A stretch of DNA of 14,894 bases from an uncultured Erysipelotrichaceae bacterium (GTDB lineage Bacteria; Bacillota_I; Bacilli_A; Erysipelotrichales; Erysipelotrichaceae), in NCBI GenBank assembly GCA_937957895.1, contig CALFEZ010000298.1, forward strand, positions 1-14,894, given 5' to 3'. Under the pieces are notes generated by a model, which saw only the letters and a list, made by a program, of their open reading frames with translations, was not told the origin of the DNA and made no database searches. Positions 6,613 to 13,310 of the stretch are shown piece by piece. The first letter of the stretch is position 1. Every line of letters starts with the position of its first letter. A program made the translations under genes and the position numbers.

Positions 6613-7879
6613 AAGAAAAATCATCACCAGACGGTGCGGCATCATCAATCCGATGTCGATCCAGGACTATATCGTTCATGATGGATACAAGATACTTAAA
6701 AAAGCATTGAAGATGGAAAGAACAGCCATCATTGAAGAAATCGAAAAATCATACCTCAGAGGACGTGGTGGAGCCGGTTTTCCGGCTGCCATCAAACTGT
6801 GGGGACTGGCCAAAGAAACCGGACCGATAAAATACATCATCTGCAATGCCGATGAAGGAGAACCAGGCAACTTCAAAGATCGCTACCTCATGGAGAATGA
6901 TCCTCATCAGATCATCGAAGGCATGTTGATCGCAGCCTATGCTACCGGTGCGACCAAAGGGTATATTTACATCCGTGGGGAATATGTCAACATCATTGAA
7001 CTGATGCGCTGGACCGTCGATGCTGCCAGAGAAAACGGATACCTCGGGACCAACATTCAGGGACTCGATTTTGACTTTGACATCGAGATCCGTTCCGGTG
7101 CTGGTTCGTATGTATGCGGAGAAGAGTTTGCCTTGATCGAGTCGATCGAGGGTAAACCGGGTAGGACCCGTGTCAAACCACCTTTCCCCACCAGCAAAGG
7201 CCTTTTTGGTAAGCCCACCCTCATCAACAACGTCGAAACCTTTGCCAACTTCATGCCGATATTGGAAATGGGCGGAAAAGCCTATGCCAAGATCGGTACC
7301 TCTTCCTCTACAGGAACCAAGCTGATCAGCTTATCCGGGAATGTCAAAAAAAGAGGGGTCTATGAAGTGGAGTTTGGGACCAGCATCCTGGATGTGATCA
7401 AGATGTGCGGTCAGGGATCCGAACATGATCGTCGCATCAAGATGGTCCAGCTTTCAGGGGCTTGTGGACCGATCATCCCTGAGTACATGCTTGACATGAT
7501 CATCGACTTCGAACGTTTTGAAGAGTTCGAATCCAAAACCGGATCAGGAGCCATCATCGTGATGGATGATCGCTTCGACCTATTTGATATCTTGGGAAGG
7601 ATCGTGGAGTTCTTTGCTCATGAATCCTGCGGTAAATGCACACCGTGTCGAGAAGGACATCTGCAGTTGGCAATCATGATCAAGAAGTTTGCTCAAAAAG
7701 AAGCCCAACTCAAAGATCTGGTATCGCTTGAATCCCTGGCAAGGGTCATGCACCAAACCTCACTCTGTGGACTGGGACAATCCTCCCCGACAGCCATCAT
7801 TTCAACCTTGCGATACTTCAGAGAGGACTATATCGACTGCATCGAGCATTCGAAATCGACACAGGAGGTGCTGACATGA
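6605..7879 (+). CDS. hydB: NuoF-like FMN/NADH flavoprotein subunit of [FeFe]-hydrogenase (HydB), short form
   Basis: The 424-residue diaphorase subunit binds FMN and NAD(H) and one [4Fe-4S] cluster. Motifs in order are GRGGAGFP (53-60, FMN loop), NADEGEPG, GAGSYVCGEE (165-174, NADH site), and the cluster ligands Cys342, Cys345 and Cys348 (SCGKCTPC) with Cys388 (SLCGLGQ). The ATG at 6605 has GAGGTGG 6 nt upstream; an upstream in-frame GTG (6596) is less likely. Unlike the roughly 600-residue HydB of Thermotoga or Acetobacterium, there is no N-terminal thioredoxin-like [2Fe-2S] domain and no C-terminal double [4Fe-4S] domain: only 36 residues follow Cys388. As far as I know this short form occurs in NADH-linked, non-bifurcating hydrogenases. 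It overlaps hydA by 4 nt. Confidence 0.94.
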   Translation: MCERKIITRRCGIINPMSIQDYIVHDGYKILKKALKMERTAIIEEIEKSYLRGRGGAGFPAAIKLWGLAKETGPIKYIICNADEGEPGNFKDRYLMENDPHQIIEGMLIAAYATGATKGYIYIRGEYVNIIELMRWTVDAARENGYLGTNIQGLDFDFDIEIRSGAGSYVCGEEFALIESIEGKPGRTRVKPPFPTSKGLFGKPTLINNVETFANFMPILEMGGKAYAKIGTSSSTGTKLISLSGNVKKRGVYEVEFGTSILDVIKMCGQGSEHDRRIKMVQLSGACGPIIPEYMLDMIIDFERFEEFESKTGSGAIIVMDDRFDLFDILGRIVEFFAHESCGKCTPCREGHLQLAIMIKKFAQKEAQLKDLVSLESLARVMHQTSLCGLGQSSPTAIISTLRYFREDYIDCIEHSKSTQEVLT

Positions 7880-9597
7880 TCAACATGAAGATCAATGACA
7901 TCGACATCCAGCTTGAAAAGAAAATGACTATCTTACAAGCTGCCAAAGCCAACAACATCAAGATACCGACTTTGTGTTATTATCCTGATCTCAACATTCA
8001 ATCGGATTGTCGGATCTGTGTCGTGGAGATCGTAGGTAAAAAGGGGTTGGTCACATCCTGTTCAACCATGATCGAAGAAGGCATGGTCATCAAGACCAAC
8101 TCGCCAAGAGTGCTCAATGCCAGAAAGACGATCACCGAACTGATCTTGTCCAATCACGATGCCAATTGCACGGCTTGTGTCAAAAACCTCAACTGTGAAC
8201 TGCAAACACTGGCCAACAAACTGGGCATCGATGAGAATCGTTTTGAACACGTGCTGGAAGTGCAGAAAGTCGACGACAACAACCCTTCGATCTTACGCAA
8301 TCCCAATCGCTGCATCAAATGCGGACGTTGCATCGATGTATGCAAAAACATCCAAGGTATCAACATCCTTGAAAACATGGGTCGTTCTCATGACATGCAG
8401 ATCACACCTGCATATGGCAAGTATCTTTCCGATGAGTCTTGTACGTTTTGTGGACAGTGTGCCAGTGTTTGTCCGGTAGCGGCGATCACGGAAAAAGACG
8501 ATACCGATGTGGTGTGGAACGCGCTTCATGATGAAAGCAAACATGTCATCGTCCAGATCGCACCGGCAGTCAGAGTATCGTTGGGAGAAGAACTGGGATA
8601 TCCCGCCGGAGAGATCGTGACCGGTAAAATGGTCGCGACCCTCAGGATGCTTGGCTTTAACAAGGTATTTGATACAGACTTTACGGCTGATCTGACCATC
8701 ATCGAAGAAGGACATGAACTGATCGATCGCATCACCAACAACGGCATTTTGCCGATGATGACTTCATGTTGTCCGGGATGGATCAGTTATGTCGAACAAC
8801 ACCATCCAGAACTCATCCCGCATCTTTCCACCTGCAAATCCCCTCAACAGATGTTTGGAACCTTGGCCAAAACCTATTATGCAGACAAAGAAAACATCCC
8901 GATCAATGACCTGGTCGTGGTATCGATCATGCCATGTACGGCTAAGAAATACGAAGCCAAACGCAAGGAAATGTCTTTTGATGGTATCCACCCTGATGTC
9001 GATCATGTACTGACGACAAGAGAACTGGGGAAAATGATCAAACAGATGGGCATCCATTTCGATCAGGTGGAACCTCAAGCATTCGATGAACCGTTTGGCA
9101 TGACCACCGGAGCTGCCGTGATTTTTGGGGCCAGTGGCGGCGTCATGGAAGCAGCGCTGCGTACCGTAGCGGAAGTCGTAAACAAACAGCCACTTCAAAA
9201 CATCGAGTTTACGGATGTGCGTGGGCTTGAAGGCATCAAAGAAGCAGAGATCCAGCTCAATGGTAATACGGTCAAAGTAGCTGTAGCCCATACGTTGGCC
9301 AACGCCAGAAAACTGGCAGAACAAACCAAAGCCCAGGCTTCACCGTATGTGTTTATCGAGGTGATGACCTGTCCGGGAGGATGCATCGGCGGTGGCGGAC
9401 AACCATACAACACCATCACCCAAACCAGACAATCACGCATCGATGCCACTTATCGTGCCGATCGTGAACTACCTATTAGAAAATCACATGAAAACCCGGC
9501 AATCATGGCGATCTATGAGGATCTGCTCAAAGAGCCCCTCAGCAAAACATCCCATAGATTGTTGCATACGCACTATCATCCACGAAAAACACCATAG
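7876..9597 (+). CDS. hydA: [FeFe]-hydrogenase catalytic subunit (HydA, trimeric NAD-linked type)
   Basis: The 573-residue cytoplasmic enzyme reduces protons to H2 or oxidises H2. Its domains in order are: a plant-type [2Fe-2S] domain (Cys34, 45, 48, 62); a His-ligated [4Fe-4S] motif (H-x3-C-x2-C-x5-C in NHDANCTAC); two ferredoxin [4Fe-4S] motifs (CIKCGRCIDVC and CTFCGQCASVCP); and the H-cluster domain with all three signatures. These are TSCCPGW (Cys298, Cys299), MPCTAKKYEA (Cys354) and MTCPGGCIGGGGQP (Cys499, Cys503). All catalytic cysteines are present, so it should be active once matured; HydE, HydF and HydG are not in this window. The tail, HTHYHPR, is typical of the group. AGGAGG (7863-7868) lies 7 nt before the ATG. 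A terminator follows at 9600. Confidence 0.97.
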   Translation: MINMKINDIDIQLEKKMTILQAAKANNIKIPTLCYYPDLNIQSDCRICVVEIVGKKGLVTSCSTMIEEGMVIKTNSPRVLNARKTITELILSNHDANCTACVKNLNCELQTLANKLGIDENRFEHVLEVQKVDDNNPSILRNPNRCIKCGRCIDVCKNIQGINILENMGRSHDMQITPAYGKYLSDESCTFCGQCASVCPVAAITEKDDTDVVWNALHDESKHVIVQIAPAVRVSLGEELGYPAGEIVTGKMVATLRMLGFNKVFDTDFTADLTIIEEGHELIDRITNNGILPMMTSCCPGWISYVEQHHPELIPHLSTCKSPQQMFGTLAKTYYADKENIPINDLVVVSIMPCTAKKYEAKRKEMSFDGIHPDVDHVLTTRELGKMIKQMGIHFDQVEPQAFDEPFGMTTGAAVIFGASGGVMEAALRTVAEVVNKQPLQNIEFTDVRGLEGIKEAEIQLNGNTVKVAVAHTLANARKLAEQTKAQASPYVFIEVMTCPGGCIGGGGQPYNTITQTRQSRIDATYRADRELPIRKSHENPAIMAIYEDLLKEPLSKTSHRLLHTHYHPRKTP

Positions 9598-9599
9598 AC

Positions 9600-9625
9600 C
9601 AAAGGGCAGTGCTTACTGCCCTTTG
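9600..9625 (+). terminator. Hairpin terminator after hydA
   Basis: CAAAGGGCAG (9600-9609) pairs perfectly with CTGCCCTTTG (9616-9625) around a 6-nt loop, 2 nt after the hydA stop. There is no long T-tract afterwards, so its efficiency is uncertain. Its last bases are shared with the -35 box of the next promoter. Confidence 0.7.
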
Positions 9626-9651
9626 ACTTGAGAAAAGTGATATCGTATAAT
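9623..9651 (+). promoter_or_regulatory. Promoter of the cadC-cadA operon
   Basis: TTGACT (9623-9628), a 17-nt spacer and TATAAT (9646-9651) make a near-consensus promoter. The expected start is about 9658, downstream of the ATG at 9656, which argues against that ATG as the cadC start. Confidence 0.85.
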
Positions 9652-9656
9652 ACATA

Positions 9657-9678
9657 TGAATACATGCTCATATGTTCA
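9657..9678 (+). promoter_or_regulatory. Likely CadC/ArsR operator
   Basis: This imperfect palindrome has arms TGAATACATG and CATATGTTCA, matching at 8 of 10 positions around a central CT. TGAA...TTCA arms with a 2-bp centre are typical of ArsR/SmtB/CadC operators. It covers the predicted transcription start, so bound repressor would block initiation and metal binding would relieve it. Confidence 0.7.
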
Positions 9679-9691
9679 AATGGTGATAACA

Positions 9692-10054
9692 ATGAAAGAC
9701 GATATCCTCAAATGTGACTGCACCATCATCCATCAAGAGGTGGTGGACCATGTTCAGCAAAACATGCCAAAAGCAGAGAATCTGCAAGAATTGGCTGATC
9801 TATTTAAGATATTGGGTGACGGTACCCGCATACGCATGCTGCATGCGCTGTTTGTTTCGGAGATGTGTGTCTGTGATATCGCCGCTGTATTGGATATGAC
9901 CCAATCAGCGATATCCCATCAGTTGCGTATCCTCAAACAAGCACGACTGGTCAAATACCGTAAAGAAGGCAAGGTAGTGTATTACAGCCTTGATGATGAT
10001 CATGTCAAAACGATCTTCAATCAGGGACTTGATCATATCCAGGAAAAGAAGTGA
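9692..10054 (+). CDS. cadC: ArsR/SmtB-family metal-sensing repressor, CadC type
   Basis: This 120-residue winged-helix repressor releases DNA on binding toxic metal. ELCVCD in CadC corresponds to EMCVCD here (Cys59, Cys61); with N-terminal Cys8 and Cys10 (KCDC) this forms the alpha3N Cd/Pb/Bi site. The alpha5 Zn-type site is also complete: Asp102, His104, His115 and Glu118, with CadC/CzrA spacing. The recognition helix is around SAISHQLRILK. I chose the ATG at 9692 because a GGTGAT Shine-Dalgarno-like sequence (9682-9687) precedes it and the predicted transcript begins near 9658. In-frame ATGs at 9656 and 9680 would add 12 or 4 residues. It is 6 nt upstream of cadA, the pump it should control. 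Confidence 0.9.
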   Translation: MKDDILKCDCTIIHQEVVDHVQQNMPKAENLQELADLFKILGDGTRIRMLHALFVSEMCVCDIAAVLDMTQSAISHQLRILKQARLVKYRKEGKVVYYSLDDDHVKTIFNQGLDHIQEKK

Positions 10055-10060
10055 TTTTTT

Positions 10061-12151
10061 ATGGACAATCATAAAACAAAAACCCTTTATTTAAAGGGGT
10101 TGGGTTGTGCCAATTGCGCAGCCAAGATAGAGAAACAAGTCAATCAATTACCTGGTGTCACATTGGCGAAAGTGGATTTTGCCAACGGGACTCTGGTTTT
10201 ACAGACCAAAGAAAAGACATCATCCGATCAGATCGTGTCTCAAAGCAAAGCGATCATCCATGACATCGAACCGGATGTGATCATCCAGGAAGATGCTGAT
10301 CGCTCCACTTTGAAACAACCGATCTTTGATCGTGCACTTATCAGCATCCTGACCGGCTTGGTGGCGGTCGTTTTGGCATGGGTGATCGAAGAACCTTTGA
10401 TATCGCTGTATTTGTATGTGTTTGCATACATCGTTGTTGGCAACACCATCATCATCAAAGCTGTCAATAACATTTTCAAAGGAGAATGGTTCGACGAGAA
10501 TTTCCTGATGACGATCGCTACCTTGGGTGCCGCTGCGATCGGAGAATATCCCGAAGCAGTGGCTGTCATGTTGTTTTATCGGGTTGGAGAATACCTGCAG
10601 GATCGTTCGGTCGATCATTCCAGACGTTCGATCCAAGCGTTGCTTGATATCAAACCGGAGTATGCCTATATCCTAAAAGAGGACATGATGATCAAAGTAG
10701 CACCCGAACAAGTACAGATCGATGATATCCTCATCGTCAAACCAGGAGACAAGATCCCTCTTGATGGTGTCATCATCCAAGGGCATACCAGTCTGGATAC
10801 ATCAATGATCACCGGAGAGTCATTGCTCAAAGACGTGCAGATCGGCGATGAGGTATACAGTGGCTGTTTGAACATGCATGGCTCGATCCACGTCAAAGTC
10901 ACCAAACGCTATGCTGAGTCGACAGTTCACAAGATCCTGGATCTTGTTCAGCATGCCAGCAGCAACAAAGCCCCCACCGAAGACTTCATCACGAAGTTTG
11001 CCAAGGTGTACACACCTGTAGTGGTGTTGATTGCTTTGATGCTGGCTATTGTTCCTCCGCTTGTGTTTGCACAGGCGAGTTTCTCTGTCTGGTTGTATCG
11101 AGCATTGGTGTTTTTGGTCATATCTTGTCCATGTGCGCTGGTGATCTCCATTCCTTTGGGGTTTTTTGGAGGGATAGGAGCTGCCTCCAAACACGGAATC
11201 CTGATCAAAGGCAGCAACCACCTCGAAGGTTTGAATGATGTCAGTACTGTTGTTTTTGATAAGACCGGAACCCTGACCGAAGGATCCTTTAAGGTCACCA
11301 ATATCTTTGTATCATCCACCTACGATGAACAAGAAATCTTAAGGTTTGCTGCGAAGGCAGAAGCCCACTCCAACCATCCGATCGCTCGTTCGATCGTGAG
11401 TGCCTATCCAGGTCCATACCACAACGACATCACCATCAAAGAACATCCGGGATACGGGGTGGAAGCCATCATGGATAACCACCATATCCTGGTGGGAAGT
11501 GAAGCTTTGATGAGCTTACGTGGTGTGTCGATTCCACATGTGGATATGCTTGGTACCCATGTGCATGTGGCTGTTGACAACAAACATGAAGGTGTGATCG
11601 TAATCGCTGATCGACTCAAAGCCGACAGTCGTCAAGCCATCAGCATGCTCAAAGCACTTCATGTTGATGTCATCATGCTTTCAGGAGATCAAAAAGAAGT
11701 AGCTGCTGCGATCGGACAGGATATCGGCATCGATACGGTCCATGCTCAGTTGCTTCCGGATCAAAAAGTAGACATGTTGCGTCAGATCATCGAGAAAACA
11801 CCAAAGAAGCATAAAGTATGTTTTGTGGGGGATGGGATCAACGATGCCCCAAGTCTTGCCAATGCGGATGTCGGCGTGGCAATGGGAGCATTGGGATCGG
11901 ATGTTGCCATTGAAGCCGCGGATGTGATCATCATGGATGATCATCCTTCCAAGGTAGCCAAGGCGATCATGATTGCCAAAAGGACCCGAAAGATCGTCTA
12001 TCAGAACATTTCGATGGCCATGGGAGTCAAGTTGGTATTTTTGATGTTGGGAGCACTGGGAGTCGCCTCATTATGGGAAGCAGTGTTTGCAGATGTGGGT
12101 GTGACCATCCTGGCCGTGTTCAATGCCATACGTACCATTCGTTCTTCATAA
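10061..12151 (+). CDS. cadA: P1B-type heavy-metal (Cd/Zn/Pb) exporting ATPase, CadA/ZntA family
   Basis: The 696-residue membrane pump exports divalent soft metals using ATP. It has one N-terminal heavy-metal-associated domain with GLGCANC (Cys16, Cys19), then transmembrane helices, the actuator loop TGES, the transmembrane CPC motif (Cys356-Pro357-Cys358), the phosphorylation site DKTGTLT (Asp400), the HP motif SNHPIA (His439-Pro440) and the hinge GDGINDAP. Asp678 in FADVG, in the last helix, marks the P1B-2 Zn/Cd/Pb subgroup rather than copper pumps. All catalytic residues are intact and the length is normal. The ATG has a modest upstream AGAAGTGAT site, and expression is probably coupled to cadC. 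A bidirectional terminator follows at 12224. Confidence 0.96.
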   Translation: MDNHKTKTLYLKGLGCANCAAKIEKQVNQLPGVTLAKVDFANGTLVLQTKEKTSSDQIVSQSKAIIHDIEPDVIIQEDADRSTLKQPIFDRALISILTGLVAVVLAWVIEEPLISLYLYVFAYIVVGNTIIIKAVNNIFKGEWFDENFLMTIATLGAAAIGEYPEAVAVMLFYRVGEYLQDRSVDHSRRSIQALLDIKPEYAYILKEDMMIKVAPEQVQIDDILIVKPGDKIPLDGVIIQGHTSLDTSMITGESLLKDVQIGDEVYSGCLNMHGSIHVKVTKRYAESTVHKILDLVQHASSNKAPTEDFITKFAKVYTPVVVLIALMLAIVPPLVFAQASFSVWLYRALVFLVISCPCALVISIPLGFFGGIGAASKHGILIKGSNHLEGLNDVSTVVFDKTGTLTEGSFKVTNIFVSSTYDEQEILRFAAKAEAHSNHPIARSIVSAYPGPYHNDITIKEHPGYGVEAIMDNHHILVGSEALMSLRGVSIPHVDMLGTHVHVAVDNKHEGVIVIADRLKADSRQAISMLKALHVDVIMLSGDQKEVAAAIGQDIGIDTVHAQLLPDQKVDMLRQIIEKTPKKHKVCFVGDGINDAPSLANADVGVAMGALGSDVAIEAADVIIMDDHPSKVAKAIMIAKRTRKIVYQNISMAMGVKLVFLMLGALGVASLWEAVFADVGVTILAVFNAIRTIRSS

Positions 12152-12217
12152 CGGTATCCTCACAAGCAAACCATACGGATAATAAGGTACCATGATAAGT
12201 TTGTTAGAATCAACCAC

Positions 12218-12305
12218 AAAAAAACACACTTTATAGTGTGTCTTTTACATCCTTCGTAGAATCGGCATAGCCGAATGGGTGGGGGGGGAATCTACGAAGG
12301 ACAAT
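12218..12305 (-). ncRNA. Candidate C-rich small RNA
   Basis: Read on the minus strand, a promoter (12310-12338) predicts a start at about 12305. The transcript would begin almost directly with an 11-bp perfect stem (UCCUUCGUAGA, complement of 12291-12301, with its partner from 12250-12260). Inside the loop lies an unpaired run of eight C followed by ACCC, then a small hairpin, UCGGC-UAU-GCCGA (12262-12274). A terminator with a 7-bp stem and a T-run closes it, giving about 88 nt. Single-stranded C-rich motifs in Gram-positive small RNAs such as RsaE/RoxS pair with purine-rich ribosome sites, so a similar role is inferred. No known RNA family is recognised. On the plus strand the element would instead carry a G-run. 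Confidence 0.5.
12224..12246. terminator. Bidirectional terminator (cadA on plus; candidate small RNA on minus)
   Basis: ACACACT (12224-12230) pairs with AGTGTGT (12235-12241) around TTAT. On the plus strand it is followed by CTTTT and ends the cadA transcript, 72 bp after the stop. On the minus strand the same stem is followed by an uninterrupted T-run (complement of 12218-12223), a stronger termination signal pointing left. Confidence 0.82.
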
Positions 12306-12309
12306 CAAC

Positions 12310-12338
12310 ATTGTACACCATATTTTTTAATTTGTCTT
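12310..12338 (-). promoter_or_regulatory. Minus-strand promoter of the candidate small RNA
   Basis: On the minus strand AAGACA (complement of 12333-12338), a 17-nt spacer and TACAAT (complement of 12310-12315) are followed within 9-10 nt by the large hairpin. The -35 box matches 4 of 6 consensus bases and the -10 box 5 of 6. Confidence 0.5.
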
Positions 12339-12378
12339 GTGTTTTTAAGAAAAAATTACACTGATATACGATAATGTC

Positions 12379-12392
12379 AGAAAGCGCTGTCA
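12379..12392. promoter_or_regulatory. cre-like (CcpA) site
   Basis: AGAAAGCGCTGTCA matches the catabolite-responsive consensus TGWAANCGNTNWCA at every position except the first. It is not inside a gene. It lies about 80 bp upstream of the predicted small-RNA start and overlaps a minus-strand TTGACA (complement of 12388-12393). Confidence 0.4.
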
Positions 12393-12644
12393 ACGACTGC
12401 TCAAAGACAAAGATTTTAACACAAACAAAAAGGAATGCCGTTTCTTTGGTTGAGATCGATAAGTGAGCAAGTGATGATCCAAACAACATCATGAGGTCAC
12501 TTATATTACAGTTAGTAGTTGATTTTTCGTAAATTCACGTGTTCTAGATTTCGCTTGCGCTTGTTTCCAAAGCCGTGTTTTCACACAAAGGCATCCCCTA
12601 ATTTCATTGTCTCACCCTTTATGCCATAACACAATATCAAACAA

Positions 12645-12670
12645 AAAAACTTATCAAAAGATAAGTTTTT
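12645..12670 (-). terminator. Intrinsic terminator of the LiaF-like gene
   Basis: A perfect 11-bp stem (AAAAACTTATC at 12645-12655 with its complement at 12660-12670) closes a 4-nt loop. On the minus strand it is followed by further T residues. It sits 12 bp beyond the stop of the leftward gene and could also stop rightward transcription. Confidence 0.85.
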
Positions 12671-12682
12671 GTTGTGATATGG

Positions 12683-13195
12683 CTAATGATCTTTAGCGAA
12701 CTCTTCGACGGTCTCTTTGGCTTCTTCAGTCATCTCCATGATGTCGTCTTTGGCGTCTTTGATCGAACTTTCCCGACGGATGCTCAATCCGGAGAAGTGG
12801 ATGTCATGTTTTATGATCAAGGTGGGTTTGTCATCACCGGTGCTTTCTTCGGCCAGATTGCTGATCGAAGCATTTTTCTTGGTGCCGATCGTTTTGACAT
12901 TCCAGTCATCCGGCACGACGATGTCGATGCCTGAGAAATGACCGTAGATCTTGATCGTTCCGAAATCATCTTTGAGTGTGGCATTTCGCATGTCAATAGC
13001 CAAACCACCAAAACTCACAGCCAAGGAATCGGTATCAAATTCTTCATCATAGACGATCTTATCACCGGTAAAGCGATATTTCTTAGCGTATGGTTTCATC
13101 TTCTTTGCGATCTTATTGGCGGAATAAGCCACGGCAGCAGCACCTGTAGCCACGGTCAAAGCACCAATGGTCGCCAAAACATGTCTTTTTTTCAT
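12683..13195 (-). CDS. Membrane-anchored LiaF/toastrack-like protein
   Basis: This 170-residue protein is probably anchored by a single N-terminal helix (about residues 5-25, hydrophobic and Ala-rich, after MKKR), followed by a basic stretch (KKMKPYAKKY). The middle (about 60-140) is all-beta with FGGLAIDMRNA, GHFSGIDIVVPDDW and HFSGLSI. Such repeating short strands ending in a VP-x-xW motif are typical of the LiaF/DUF2154 toastrack fold of cell-envelope stress sensors. The C-terminal 25 residues are acidic and probably helical. The start at 13195 is preceded by AAAGGA 7 nt upstream; a longer frame from 13237 would begin upstream of the predicted transcript. No LiaRS or Psp partner genes are adjacent, so function is uncertain. 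Confidence 0.78.
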   Translation of the reverse strand: MKKRHVLATIGALTVATGAAAVAYSANKIAKKMKPYAKKYRFTGDKIVYDEEFDTDSLAVSFGGLAIDMRNATLKDDFGTIKIYGHFSGIDIVVPDDWNVKTIGTKKNASISNLAEESTGDDKPTLIIKHDIHFSGLSIRRESSIKDAKDDIMEMTEEAKETVEEFAKDH

Positions 13196-13227
13196 GATAT
13201 GATCCTTTCTTTGATTTCCTTGGATTA

Positions 13228-13256
13228 ATTGTACCATATTTGAAGTAAAATGATAA
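13228..13256 (-). promoter_or_regulatory. Promoter of the LiaF-like gene
   Basis: On the minus strand TTATCA (complement of 13251-13256), a 17-nt spacer and TACAAT (complement of 13228-13233) are seen, with an extended -10 TG one base before the hexamer. It is back to back with the promoter of the rightward gene. Confidence 0.6.
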
Positions 13257-13262
13257 TCAGGC

Positions 13263-13291
13263 TGCTTAACAACAGGTTATTTTGTTATAAT
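13263..13291 (+). promoter_or_regulatory. Promoter of the LURP-one-like gene
   Basis: A perfect TATAAT (13286-13291) preceded by TGT gives an extended -10. The -35 region is weak (TGCTTA at 17 nt). A 6-bp inverted repeat, TAACAA (13267-13272) and TTGTTA (13282-13287), overlaps the -10 box and could be an operator. Confidence 0.55.
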
Positions 13292-13310
13292 CACATTTAG
13301 GAGGAACCGT

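Larger units (their letters stand above)
12152..12682. other. Gene-poor interval between cadA and the LiaF-like gene
   Basis: No convincing protein gene lies in these 531 bases. They contain a bidirectional terminator (12224-12241), a large hairpin with a G8/C8 run (12250-12301), a minus-strand promoter (12310-12338), a cre-like box (12379-12392) and a minus-strand terminator (12645-12670). Between about 12393 and 12644 I see nothing I can name. A 66-codon minus-strand frame (12292-12492) ends inside the hairpin and has no good ribosome site. Confidence 0.6.

Noticed and set aside
7519..7531. TTCGAATCC resembling a tRNA T-loop
   Set aside because: It is inside hydB coding sequence and no acceptor, D or anticodon arms can be built around it.
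8764..9324. 186-codon open frame opposite hydA
   Set aside because: It lies antisense within a strongly supported [FeFe]-hydrogenase gene with all motifs; it is a shadow of its codon bias.
9656..9691. Longer cadC start at ATG 9656
   Set aside because: The predicted transcript begins near 9658 and no ribosome site precedes 9656; the 9692 start fits the Shine-Dalgarno and CadC-like N-terminus.
12262..12288. Hairpin plus G-run as a REP-type or mobile-element end
   Set aside because: No second copy, target duplication or transposase is visible in the window; promoter and terminator placement favour an RNA gene.
12292..12492. Minus-strand 66-codon frame
   Set aside because: It has no good ribosome site, low-complexity content, and ends inside the structured hairpin; the RNA-element reading explains this area better.
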